A stretch of 64,000 bases of DNA from Perognathus longimembris pacificus (Eukaryota > Chordata > Mammalia > Rodentia > Heteromyidae): positions 77,084,785 to 77,148,784 of the forward strand of contig NC_063166.1 of NCBI RefSeq assembly GCF_023159225.1. Direction: 5' to 3'. Position numbers and translations under genes: made by a program. Positions 33,701 through 47,200 of the stretch are shown in pieces (the stretch's first letter is position 1; every line of letters begins with the position of its first letter). The notes under the pieces were generated by a model. The model had not been told where the DNA came from. It saw only the letters and a program-made list of their open reading frames with translations, and made no database searches.

Positions 33701-36451
33701 CTGTATCTTGAGTCTGCTTCCTCTGACTCAACTGATTGCAGACTGCAAACATTCAGGAAAAAGACAGAAGGCGTGGGTCAAGTGGTGGAGCTGCTGTCTG
33801 GCGAACACAAGGCCCTGAGCTCCCAACCCCAGTACCAAAAAAAAAAAAAAAAAAAGAGAGAAAAAGAAAAAAAGCACTTGAACTGAGCATGTGCAGATTT
33901 CTTGTTATTCCCTGAAAGACAGAGTATAACAACTATTTATATAACGTTTACTTTATACTAGGTATTAAAAGTAATCTGAAAATGATTTAACGTATACACG
34001 AGGATGTGTGTAATTATGTGCAAATACGCCATTTTACCTACAAGACCTGATCATCCATGATTTCTCTGTCTGCAGGGGTCTTGGAAACCGACTCCACAGA
34101 CAGCAAGGGACAGAGTATAAAAAGGCTTCCACAGGGGTGGAAAACTGATGGCACATTCTCCCCTACGTCCCCTTCCTCATTCTATTGCCTGGTGCCAGAA
34201 AACCATGGAAGACGGTATTGCACTCCTGGGGGCGGGGTGGGGGGGGGGAGTTGGTGAGGTACAAGTCCATGAAGTTGCTCTTCAAACAGCTGCAAATTCA
34301 TTCATTCATTCACACATGCATGCATGCATTCATTCATTGGGCACAGAGGGCTTCTGGTGTTTCAAGGATGCAAAGATCATGCGTGAGCTGGGAGAAAAGT
34401 CAGGCAGACACAGGTGCCGTATATTCTTCCCTCTGTTTCCACACTACCTCACTGGGGGCTCTTCCTGAGTCTCAGTCTCCCATTCTGTAAAGTGGGGTCA
34501 CCCACTGGGGGGGGCTATGAGGGGTTTAGATGAGACAAAGCATCCTGTACCTGGTGTCACATCTTGGAGACACTCTGCTGACCCCCTTCCCAAGCCCTGG
34601 GTTGTGTGCCCCCATAAACAAGCCCCACGGTTGGGTGAGGCATGGGATGGGGGGACTGCTCTGCTTTGGTTCCTCAGAGGATCTTAAGGGCCTGGCGCAA
34701 AAGATCCCAATGGCATTTGGACGACACAATTGGCGTGGCGCGGCGGCCTATTTGTTTCTGGCTTCTCCGTGAGAACAAACCCTCTGCGAGGGCAGGAGCC
34801 AAGGCCAGCCTGTCACCTTTACCGCAGGCTGTGGCACCGAGCAAGTGCTCAGAAACAATGTCGGTCAGCTTCCCCCTCTCCTGCTCTCAGGGATGTCTCT
34901 GACCCCGTGGAGAATTTTCAGCAGCGATCTTGAAGTCGCTGCGTCTTTGTGTTCCGGCTGGGGTGGTGGTGGGCTGGGGCTGGTAATTACTAATTACAAG
35001 CTGGCCACAGCCCCCTGCCTCCGCGACTTCACCCACTGCCTCCCCCAGGTCCAGCTGTTCTGCTTGCTGCCCACCTCCCAATGCTGCAGGAGGGGCTCTG
35101 GAGCCCGCGTGACACCTCATTAGCCAGCAAATGCCATCCCTGTCGCCCCTGTGGGGGGGCTTGCTGGCAGGCCTGGCCTTTAAAACACACAAGTTAATTC
35201 CTCCTCTGGCACTGGGGCCCCACGGCGGCCGCCCCCTCCCTCCCTTCCTCACGCCTTCCTCCCCGGCCTCCGTGCGGCTCAGCTCCCTGCTCTCTGCACA
35301 GTGAGAACAGACTGTACCTCTAGCAGCTGCTAAATATAGACCCGCAGCAGCGGAATATTCCTAGCTGGGGAATGGAGCCGGAGCTGGGAATGGTACCCGG
35401 GGTGGCTCTGGCATGAAGAGGGAAAGTCAGCCTCTTCCTGGGAAAAATGTCAAGGAGGGAACCTTTTCCACCCAGAAGTTGAGGACCCCAGGACGAGGAC
35501 CCCCATCAGAACCCCTTCGCTGCCTCGTGGGGAGCGTGGGAGTGGCTCCTGCTCTTCCGGGCTTAGGGCTGTCTATGTGTCCTCTTGGCCTCTGTAGGTG
35601 CTGGGGGTCTTCTTGCCTCCCCAAGAGTCTGGGCTCTACCCTCCCACCCTGGCCACCTCCTAAGACCCGCTCCTGGCCCTTCCTTTAGTTCTGCATTCCT
35701 TCTCTTCTTCTTTTTGTCCACCCCAGGGTCTCTGCCTCACCTGGCTAGATAGGTGAAAATATCACCACCACCACCACCACCACTACCACTACCACCACCA
35801 TCATCATCCCCTTGTAGCAAGTTCAGGGTTAAACACTACACACCGTGTTCCCTTTGCCTGTGCGGCCTTCCCTGGACATCCGCGGGGCTCACAGCCTCAC
35901 TTCATTTGGGTCTCCGCCCCCAAGGTCACCTCCCCAGAGAAGCCTGCCCTGACTTTTTAATCCAAGTCTCTCCTTCATTCTGTTTTACACTTCTTCTTGG
36001 CATGCGTGCTATTTGATGCAATGCTTTGATTTGGCATCTTTTTATATGCTTATTTTCTGCATCCCTTTCTTTAATAAGAGCCTGACAGGGCCATACTGCA
36101 ATCAATGTGCCTGTGCTCTATTCCCAGTGCCTAGAACACAGCCAGGCACATCGTAGGTGCTCAATGAATAGCTGAATGAAGGAACTCTCCTTGTGCACAT
36201 TAAATGATTGTCTCCTTGTGGACATTAAAAGGCCATTCTTAGCTGGGCACAGCTGGCTCACACCTAGCTACTCAGGAGGCTGAGATCTAAGGATTATGGT
36301 TCAAAGCCAGACCAGGCAGGCAAATCTGTGAGAATCTTATCTCCAATTAAACACCAAAAAGCCAGAAGTGGAGGTGTGCCTCAAGTGATAGGGTGCCAGC
36401 CTTCAGCAAAAGATGCTAAGGGATAGTGCCCAGACCCTGAGTTCAAATGCC

Positions 36452-36495
<44 letters not shown>

Positions 36496-39400
36496 ATTCT
36501 CAGAGCTCCATGCCCATTGCTCATGCCCAGCAAGAAGTTCTAGATGTTTCCTTTCCTCCTCTCCTCCCATTACAGCCTGGGGCTCCTTTTTTGATGCTCT
36601 GCTTCTAGACAGCTTTGGTAACTCACCTTTCCCCCTCTGTTTCAGTGGAAAGTGTCCCTTGCAAAGATGACTGTACAGCACTAGGCTGAGGGAAGAAGTA
36701 GGGGCTCTAATTTTGAGGTCTCTGGTCTGCATTATTTGTGCCTGCAGGAATTCATAGTGTCTCCTATCCTCTCTCCTCAGTCTCTCCATGTGCACACATC
36801 ATCTATGGCCTTTTAACTACACAGGCAGCTAAGGAGCCTAAACCGGTTTTGAGAGAGGGTACAGGTTTAGGGTTTTGTCCTCAGGGGCTCTATGCCATCC
36901 ACTCGGAGCTCCAGAGCCTCTGGTCTCCAGTTCCTGTCTCGGAGCCAAGCCCACAGCAGCTGCCCCAGGGACCTTGTTAAAATGAAAACCTGTGCATGTC
37001 ACTTCCCTGTTTAGAAGCCATCAATGAACACGCTGTGCTGGTGAGGGGGAGGGGGAGGGGGGAAGCGAACACTCACCCGAAGCTCGCGGGGGTGGAATCC
37101 GGTACCTTTCAGCATCATCTATCCAGATTCCAAACACACGGGCTCTCTCTGACCCAGCGTTTCCATTCTTGAAAATTACCCCGCCGACTTCCACAAGCAC
37201 AAAATGATGTATGCATGAGGCTATTCACTGTAGCGTGGCTCATTTTAGCACAAAGATTGGAACCAGCCTAAGTGTCCATCAGTAGGGGACTGGTGAAATA
37301 AATTTTAGTGTATCCATAACAGGCATTAAGTAAAAGAATGAGGAAGGTCTTTCTGGACTGATACAGAATAATTTTCCAGGTGTATTGTTAAGTTAAAAAA
37401 AAAAAAAGCCAGGTATGTATATAGTATGTGTTTACAGCTACCATTGTGTAAAAAAAAAAATAAAATGCATGTGCCTGATTTTCTTGTACATGCAGGGAAC
37501 AGCTCTGGAAGATGCAGAGGGAAATGAACACCGGCTGCCTTGGGGACACAGGCTAGGTGGCTTGCAGACTAGATGGGGTGAAGAACAGTCCCTAAATACT
37601 CATTTGAACTTTGTGAATTTGGAACCTCGGAATGTACTATCTCTCTCCTTTTTTTTTTTTTTTTAAAGAAATGACTCTTTTGTTTCCAAGCAAATGCATT
37701 CTCAAGCTCTCCCGGGATACATAGACACCAGGGGCCACCGCGGAGGCTATAAAACTCCCGAGGCCACGGGGTAGGAGGTGCTTGCTCTTATCTTAACATT
37801 TCTTTCATGTTTGAATGTTTTCTAAAATGTATTCCTTTTTGCAAGGAGGTGGAATTAACGAGGAAGCCATGTGTATGAGGACACACTTATAACTGCAGAT
37901 AGATGGGTAGTCTCTCCCACTTCCTTCCCAAAGGAAACAAACACACAAACCCAGCCCACTGACTCGCCTCTCCCGCTGCCCTGGAGATAAAACCTGACCT
38001 CTTGGCATATATTTGCCAGCCTGGCCAAGCCCTGCTGGTTTCCCCCATCATCTTCCATGCACCCCATTTCCCTGCATGCTGCAGACATCTCTTCACCCCC
38101 TGGCTTTCGCCCTGAGCCATGCCCTCTGTTGGGGATTCCCTTCTCTGAACTCTCCCTCTGGCCAACACAGGTGGGGTGAAGTTTGAACTCAAGCCCCTTT
38201 GCACTGGGGATCTACACCCCCAGCCCGTGGTTGACACCCTCTTTTTTTGTTTTTGTTGGTGGTGGTCATGGGACTTGAACTCAGAGCCTAGGCACTTGTC
38301 CCTGAGCTCTTCAGCTCAAGGCTAGTGCTCTATCACTTTGAGTCACAGCGCCACATCCAGTTTTCTGGAGGTTAATTGGAAATGAGAGTCTCACGGACTT
38401 TCCTGGCCTGGGCTGGCTTTGAACTGTGATCCTCAGATGTCAGCCTCTTGAGTAGCTGGGATTACAGGTGTGAGCCACCAGCACCTGGCTACCAGCTTAT
38501 TCCTTATGGTTGCTGAGGCCTCTGCAAAGAAAGCCTTACATCCTAATTACCTGCCCCTACCCCCCGTGGTCCTGTGAGCTTCATGATGGTGTTCGAAAGG
38601 AAAGTGATGCTTTGTGGTGTCTGGTGTCTCCTCTCCAGCCTGTCCCTGCCGGCAGCTGTGTGACCCCCAGTGAATCACCCATGGCTCTGAGCTTCCGTCT
38701 CTTTATCCTATGTTCTGGCGCTCTCCCAAGGGGCTCCTCAGAGTAGTCAGCCTCTAACCTCAGAGTGCGTGAAGTGGGGAGGGTGGGGGCTGCACCACGG
38801 TGTGGGGGAATGTATGTGGATAGGAGTGGGGCTTACACAAAGAATGGTCTCTAAATGGCCATCTTTCTAGCAGAGCCTTGAAAACGTCCATGAGCTTTCA
38901 AATTTGCTGGCCACGTGCACACCTGGAGCTTGTGACCCACGAGTGTGGCAGGCCTGCCAAACTTGAGCACCCAGGACAAACAGCTCTGAGGACCTTACAG
39001 GGCATCCGATGCTGCTGCTGCCTTCTGCCTCTTCTAGTTTCCTGCTGGTCTTACAGGGAGCACCTTCACACTTTTTTTTGGTCGGTTGTCAGGTTTGAAC
39101 TCATGGCCTGGGCTCTGACCCTGAGCTCTTTTGCTCAAGGCTAGCTCTCTATCACTTTGAGCCACAGCTCCACTTCTGGTTTTCTGGTGGTTCATTGGAG
39201 ATCAGCGTCTCACTAGGACTTTGCAGTCCAGGCTGGCTTTGAACCACCACCCTCAGATCTCAGCCTCCTGAGTAGCTAGGATTACAGGCGTGAGCCACAG
39301 CGTTTGCTTGTTTATTTTCTGATCTTCAGTCTTCCCCGCTTCCTACCTGGTCACCCTCCCTCCCCTAGACGCCTGGGGTGGAGCCCAAGATGACTGCCTG

Positions 39401-40273
39401 GTGCTAGGCTGGGTTTCAAGACCTAGGCCACTGGCGTGGCCCCACCCACCCTGCGGTCCTGTGGCATGCCATTGGCTCGGCCCCGCCCCACCACGAAGCC
39501 CCACCCGTTGCGTCACCCGGTGGCCCCGCCCCCTGCCGGGCCCCGCCCCTCACCGGTCTTGGGGTCCACGGTGAAGTGGTGCTCGCCGTCCAGCACGCTG
39601 TACACCAGCCGCGCGCTGCTGCCGTAGGTGGGGTCATCCGCATCCGAGGCTATCACCTGCATCACCGACGTGCCTGGGCCCGGGGGACCAAGCGGGACAG
39701 TGGTCATCTGGAGCCCGCGGCTCGGTCCTCCCCACCCCAGGGAAACCCCCACAGGAGACCGTGGACGCCAGCCCCGCACTTGGCCCCAGCCCGTGTCCTG
39801 ACCCGGGCCCCTCCGAGGGGCACAGGGGTGACATGGAGTCAGACCCGGGCCCACACCTCTCCTGGGGGCTCCCAGCTGTGGGACTCTGGTAAGGAAGGGC
39901 AGTGGCTCGGAGCCTCAGTTTCCTCTTCTGTCAAATGGGGATGGGTCAGGTCCTGAGCAGCGGGTGAGGGGATGCTAGGGGCCACCTCCTCGCAGAGGTG
40001 GGGTGGCAGCCGTCCTCCCTCCTCAACTTCAGGGCAAAGTTAGCACCCCGGGGACTGGAAAGCAGGTGCCTGCCCCTCAGCCCACAGGTCCTTGGTGGCT
40101 CCAGCCCCTCTGCCTTCCTGCCCTTCTGTGGCAGTAAAGGATAGGCCAGAGGGACTGCGTTCATTCAGGCTCAGAGGAGGAGGCAGGACCCAGTTCTGCC
40201 TCTGGAAAGTAGTTGGCTGTGAGCCCTGGTTCCCTCCTCACCCCTCCTCCTGGAGCTCAGACAGCCCCCCTCC

Positions 40274-40317
<44 letters not shown>

Positions 40318-41235
40318 CTCATGCACTGCACGTCGGCTGCCGGGGAGAGTATAAATTGGATAAAAGTCCATCAAACAGCGGCAATTAAGTTATTGATTTT
40401 CGACGCTGCCTCATTAAACCAGGAGCTTCTCTCGGCCTGTCCCAGAGATGGCTCTAATTTGACATCATGTTCAATTTGACGAAAGCAGAGCTTGGGACGT
40501 GAGGCTGGCCTGAATGGGGGAGGGATCAGACGGAAGGACCAGCAGAGCCTGATGGTCCACGCCAAGAAAGAAAAGGGAGGTGGAAGATCCAGAGGGGAGT
40601 CTTGGGAGCTCGGGGTAGGACCCAAAGGAGGCGGAGAGGGGGACCCTGGCTTTGGGGAGGTGCCCTCTGCCGGGTGCCCTCCTGGGGCTGGCAGAACAGC
40701 TTGCTGGGCGGTGAGGCCAGTTCACCGCTTGGCTAATGAGCGAGTGTGGAAATGCTACTGCAGCAGTTCTGCTAAGCCCAGCCCACTGCCCGCCTCTCCC
40801 GCCTCCAGCCTGGGGCCCTCCATCACTCCAGACAGACACATGTATTTATTTTTCACTCCTTTGCATTTCTCATTTCCCTCCCTGGGTCCCCCTCCCAGCC
40901 AGAGCCTCCAAAAGCCGGCCCTGCAATGCGCCTCTCCGGTGGTTCCAGCTCCACAGCCGGAGTCAGAAGCTAGAGAAGAGGGGCAGCCCCTACCCCTCTG
41001 ATGGCGGCACCCAGGGACTTCGGCTCAGGGTCCAGGGAACAGCTCCAGCTGCCCACAAAGAAGGGAAAGGCACGAGCTCTGTTGAGCATCCGCTGTTTAT
41101 GGAAGTCACCAGCCTCTTAAACTCCATCCTCTGAAGCCAGGTTCCAGTGGCTCACGCCGGTCATCCTAGCTACTCAGGAGGTTGAGATCTGAGGATCACA
41201 GCTTGAAGAAAGCCTGGGTAGTGAAGCTCATGAGG

Positions 41236-41269
<34 letters not shown>

Positions 41270-44200
41270 GCACACACACACACTCCTCTGTACTCTAGAA
41301 ACATCTCTCAGGAACGCAGAGTGGCTCCTCTAATAATCCAGATGAGGGAGAGACTTAGCTGAGGATACCAAGTAAGGACAAGGCAGAATTTAAGGTCTGC
41401 AATGCCAATGTTGCCGAAGCTTTTGGGGGTCCAGTATCCGCTTTGAAGGCGGCCTGGCGTACGGAGTCACAAGCACTGTGGCTTATTAGAGATTTGACCT
41501 TGGGCGCATGGCGGAGCCCCTCTGTGCCTCAGCCTCTTCATTTGAGAAATGAAGGTGACAGTGCTACGGAGATCCCGAGATGGCCTGGAGAATTCAAATA
41601 GATTTCTGCCTTCAGCACCAAGGACAGCGCCGGGCCAGCGCTAAGAACCCAATAAACGCAGGTGGTTGTTGTCTCGGGTGGCCGTGCGTGCTTGTCTGTC
41701 ACCGCACCACACCGCACCGCGTCTCGCTCACAGTGCTGGGCGGGAGAAACTACACAAGGCATCAAGCTCACGATGGCACCGGGAATAAATGGCGACAGTT
41801 GTAACTGCGATGAGGGAGCGTCTCCCGCTACTCCCCCCTGCCGATTGCTTCCCTCCCCCACCATTTGCAAGTCACAGTGCTGGGCTGAGCGACTCCCCCG
41901 GGATCTGGCTGAGCTCCCTCCTCCCCTCTCCTCGCTCCCTGACTGCATCCCAGGGGCTCCCTCGGGGATGCTAGAATCGGTTCCCCAATCCAGGATTCTT
42001 TATTGCAGCCATTACAGTTAATGCCGGCACGTGGGGCTGGCATAGGGTTGTAGGGTGGGTGGTTCCACTGCTCCTCTTCCCCAGGTCCTGCCCAGGTGGC
42101 CATGTACCCTTCTCATCTGCTCCAGCCAGCAGCGCCCCCCCCCCCCGCCACCGAATTGGCAAAGGGGCGCCAAGCTTGTGGCGGTTCCCAGACCACCCTC
42201 CAGGTCAGCTTCTGCTGGTTTAGCGGTTGACCAAGTCACAGTGTAGCCCACCCCCCCCCATGCCCATTTGGACCTCATAGTAACTCTGACACACTGGGGG
42301 GCATCACACTTTCCAGTGTGTGTGCAAACACTCTCATTATGGCCCAACTTCAAGCCACCAATGTGCTACTGGCTGGCCCACAAGACTTCCAAAATCAATA
42401 TGTGACTCTTGCAAGCTGAAAGCCATGACTATATATTACTGTCCAATAACAATGATAAGCACAGATTACACTTATCGGATAACTACTTTGTGCTAGACAC
42501 AATGATGTAAGCCCTTTACATGTATTATCTTGTGGAATTTACCCAAGAAAGGCTTGCAGTAAGCCCTAATAAGATTTCTACTTAACAGCTGGCCACAGTG
42601 GCTCACGCCTATAATCCCAGTGACTTGAGAGGCAGAGACACATAGGATTGAGGCCAGCCGAGGCCCAAACTTATCAAGACCCCATCTCAGGGGCTGGGGA
42701 TATAGCCTAGCGGCAAGAGTGCCTGCCTCGGATACACGAGGCCCTAGGTTCGATTACCCAGCACCACATATACAGAAAACGGCCAGAAGCAGCGCTGTGG
42801 CTCAAGTGGCAGAGTGCTAGCCTTGAGCAGGAAGAAGCCAAGGACAGTGCTCAGGCCCTGAGTCCAAGGCCCAGGACTGGCCAAAAAAAAAAAAAAAAAG
42901 ACCCCATCTCAATCCACAGTATGATACGGTGGCCCATGCCTGTCACCCCAGCTCTTTGGGAAGCATACATATAGGAGAATCAAGATTCAGGCTGGCCTGA
43001 TAAGCATAAGTTAAATGTGAGACTCCATCCAAAAAAACAACTAAAGCAAAAAGGACTGGAGATGTGGCTCAAGTGGTAGAGCACCTGCCTAGTAAGTACA
43101 AGGCCTTAAGTTCAAACCCCCATGCAGAGAAAGGGATTTCCACTTCACGGAAACGGAGGCTGGGTCAAAGAGTGAACATCATCGCACCTCACGTTCCTCT
43201 TGGGATCCTTGTGAGAACTCAAGTAGCTGGCCGCACTCAGCACCAAGGGCAGAGCCTGGAGAAGTGCCCGGGCAGCAGGTTCAAAGCCAGACTGGCCATG
43301 GAAGGGCTGTGGGAAGTAGACTCCCTGCTCTGGGTTCTGTGGTCCAGGCCGGTGTGGGCAGGGCTGCCTTGCTCCCTCCCTCGCTCTGGGTTACCAGGCC
43401 CCCGTGGGATGTTCAGTATGCAAAGGCTGCTCGTTGGAGAGCCCGGAAAGCAGTGCTTTTCCACCTGGCTGTGTGGCACAGGCCTCCTGGGAGCTTTCAA
43501 ATAAAACCGCTGCAGAGCCCCAGCCCAGGCCAATTAAATAGGACTCGTGGGATGGAGCCCAGGCAAAGGTGCTTATTCAAGTGCCCTGAGTCTTGTACAT
43601 CTTCTGGGTTAGGAACTGACGCCTAGCCCTGGCCCCTGACAAATGGATGAGGAAACTGAGTCACAGGGTGCATGGGGGAGGAGGTGTGCTCAAGGACTTT
43701 CCAAAGTCACATCATTAGGAAAAAGCAGGGAAAGACTCCAACCCAGGTCTCTAGGCAGCACGGCTCCCTGAGGCCCCCAGCACCCAATCTGAGGCCACAC
43801 CAGGGGGAAGCAGCGGGTATACCCCGTGCCGCCAGGACTCCAGAGCTCCTTCCAGAAGAGTCTCCTGAGAGGAGATGTCCTCCCACTTCTGAGGGAACCA
43901 GGTGGGCTTTGTGATCCTAGTCCTAAAGCCAGCTGCAATCCCAGCCGCACGGGAGGCACAAATAGGAGGACTGTGATCGGAGGCCCAGCCCTAGGCAAAA
44001 ACCTGAGTCCCTATCTGAAAGTAACTGGAATACAAGGGCTGGGGGTATGTGGCTCAAATGGTAGATCCTCTGTCTAGCGAGCTTAAGGACCTCAGTTCAA
44101 ACACCAATACTGCCAGAAAAGAAAAGAAAAAGAAAAAATGTCCTACTCTACCCATCTTCACCCTGTGTTGTCAGTGAAGCCTTCCCCCCTGTCTGGGCCC

Positions 44201-47200
44201 CACCATGGCTCTCTGAGATGCTCCGAGGATTAGAGATGGCCAGTGGGAGAGGCAGGTGGGCGGCCGGAGGTGTGGTTCAAGTGGTGAAGCGCCTGTCTAG
44301 CAAGCACACCAATTGGAATTAAACTCTAGTCCCACCCCAAAACAAGAGGAAGTCCTGTGCCCTTGGGTGTGGGTGAATGTTCTGTGGGGGTTCACGGCTC
44401 CCCTGCTCTGTCTTCTCAGGAGGCACCTGGGCGCCTCCTTGGTCTGGGGCACCACCCGGGGCTCCCACACGACATCCTGGAGCAGGGCTGGACCGCATGG
44501 CCTGGCTTGTCTCTGAACACCGGCCCTCTGCCAGGTGCACCTGAGGCCACAGGTGAGTCTGCCTTCAGCACAGGGGGGAAGCTCGATGATGACGGTGGTG
44601 ATGGTGATGGTGGTGATGATGGTCATGGTGATGGTGATGATGATGACGGTGACATGGACTCTCATTCCAGCCTGCTCTTGGCTCTTCCTGTGCTGGCTGG
44701 AGGAACACCCCCAGCCGACTAGGTTTGGTCCCCCTCCTGATAAATGGAGATAATGCTTTATCTCCTCTGCTCCCCAGGATGTGGGAGACCCCCGAATGAG
44801 AGGAAAGAGATGAAACCCATTGGAAAAGAACACAGCCTTCCTCCGAGGTGACCGAGGGCCATTATGATAAAGATGTTGGTAATTATTATCCTCCTGCTTC
44901 TTCTCTACCCCCTGGCTCCCCTGCTGGGCTCGGGGATACCCTCGGCTCACATTTAGCTTCTCAAACATTTATAAAAGTAAAAAAAATGAGCCCCACCCCC
45001 TGCTGTTTGCCAGCGCTGCGCAGAATGCTTCCCATTAAAAATTAAAAACCACTTGTCGAGTCCCTGAGAATGCTCAGATGACACAGGAAACATCCCCCCC
45101 CCCCCCGCATTCTTTCCTTCCTCCCACCCTCCCTCCCTCCCTCCCTCCCTCCCTCCCTCCCTCCCTCCCTCCCTCAGCTTCCTCTTCAATCATCACTGAT
45201 AATGCAGCGGCTGGGCTGGGTTTGACCTGGCTTCCGGCTGCGCTGCCAGGCGGGGCGGCCTAATGTGGATGGATGACCCACGGGGGACGTGGGGGCAGGA
45301 CAGCGTGGAGGTGGCAGAGCCGGAGGCAGGTGACAGGGGCAGTGGCACAGATGGGCGTGGTGGAGCCAGTGGAGCAGAGAAGCCTCGGGGTAGAAAGTGT
45401 GGGGGGGAGTCCCAGAGGGAAATGGGGGTGGGGTGGGGAGAACGTGGAGTCACAGACACAGAGAAGATGAATAGTGACACACACACATCTGATGCAAGAC
45501 GGGGCAGTGGGGGAAGAGATGGGGAGCAGAAGGGTGACACGGGGGGGGAGGGAGACCCCCCCTCTGCTGTTGGCTCCTCAATCCTATGGTGCCCTGTGAT
45601 CTCGTCTAGTGTGGCCCTGCTTGTTTGGGACAGCAACCTTCTAAGAGCTTCCTTCTGCCGGGGACAGCAAGGAAACATTGCTGCTTATAACTTAGGTGAT
45701 TCACTTACTCAGCACCCACAGAAGGCCTGCTACGTGCTGCACCCCAAGTAGGCATTCTGCACCCCACGGCCACGGGGGCACAGGGCCGGGCACCGAGCGG
45801 CGCTCGTGGCTGCTGAGTGGCTTGTTGATGGGGAGGGGGGAGCAGGCGTGCTCCTCCCTGTCCCTAAGGCCAGGGTCTCTGCTTCCCCAAACACCCCCCC
45901 CCCCCCCGCCACCAGAAACTCCTGTCCCCCTCCCCCTCCCCGGCCGGGGGAGCGAGAGCCAGTGCTGTTGCTAGGCAAGGAGATATTGCACATATAGATC
46001 TTCCTGGACTTTAATTAAAAACATCTTTAGAAGTTGTCTCTGCAGAGGCCAGCGATTGATTCCTGGCTTGGGCCTGAGGGCTGCTCAGCCACGCTCTCTC
46101 CGGCTGTGGGTCGACGGGACAGTCTCCCAGTGCGCACCCCTGGGGCACCCCCTGGCCCCTGCTTGCTCCTTTCCTCTCTGCCATCTCCCACTCCCACCCA
46201 AGCCCTGGGCTCGGGACTTACACAGCATGCTTCTCCATTTTCCATTCACCTTCCTCTCCTGTGCCTCAGTTTCTTTAGCTATAAAATGGGGGTGTCAGCA
46301 GTCAGCTCCAGAGAGCCCCTTGGGAGGTGAAGTGCATTCAGGGCTGGGAGAGGGAAATGTCTCCCCAGAAGGGTACCATGGGGGCTGAGCCCCATCCCCT
46401 GGGTTCCGGCCCCTGCTCCTGGGTTCGCTCGGGCTCTTGTTCTCAGTGTGGCACCTCAGACAAGGCACTTTACCTCTCGCTGCATTTGTTTCCTCCTCAG
46501 CAGAACGAGGACGGTAATGCCTGCCCTGCTTATTCCCCAGGATGGCGAGGATAAAGGGAAATCGCTCTATGAAAGCGGTGTTGGCTGATAGCTATTATTT
46601 AGCCAATGTCCCAAGCTGTACTACCAAACAGGCATTTTCCATCCATTAAAGACGCTGCTCACAAAGGAACAGGGATCCACGGGCACGTGGCGGCGGCGGG
46701 CCCCTGTCCATTTCCACAGTCCATTGCGCCCCAAGCCCATGGTCCAGCAAGGCCAGTTCCAGGGCCCTCTGTGCCACTACTTTCTCCCTCCTCTGCTCCT
46801 AACAGACATCATTAATCCATCGCGGCACTCCATCCTGCGGAGCCTGAATGCCACTTTCCGACCCTCCAGGCAGCTCTACACCACGACCAATCGATCAGCG
46901 CTGGTGCAGATGGATGTGACTCCTGCCCCTCGGGGATGGGGTGGCGCCCCACTTCACCCCCAGACCCCGCACAGGGCGGCAGCATTCGCCAACTCGGAAC
47001 CAGCTGCTTCGGTTTTCTACCTCGATGGGTCTCTACACAAAGGCCACGCGGGGCAGAGCCCGTGGCTCATCTCTGTAAGCTCTACAGAGCCCAGCGCACT
47101 CCAGGCCTTGTACACCATGGGTGCTAATAAATATTAGTGGATTTAATTCAATTACTTATCTTTAAATCCCTGGCAGTGCCCAGAATAAAGTAGTGGCTAA

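Larger units (their letters stand above)
30786..39553 (-). other. CDH22: CDH22 intron 3
   Basis: About 8.8 kb. It holds eight recognisable SINE pieces, an L2 3' end (35840-36182), an L1 3' fragment (37130-37460), several CA/TG runs, and candidate regulatory blocks at 34975-35200 and 35300-35400. Sequence at 32300-33240 is unrecognised. A CA-rich (UG-rich in RNA) stretch lies upstream of the exon 4 acceptor. Confidence 0.9.

Noticed and set aside
42690..42900. tRNA-like sequence with A and B boxes
   Set aside because: It is a SINE promoter with a poly(A) tail and target duplications, not a tRNA gene.
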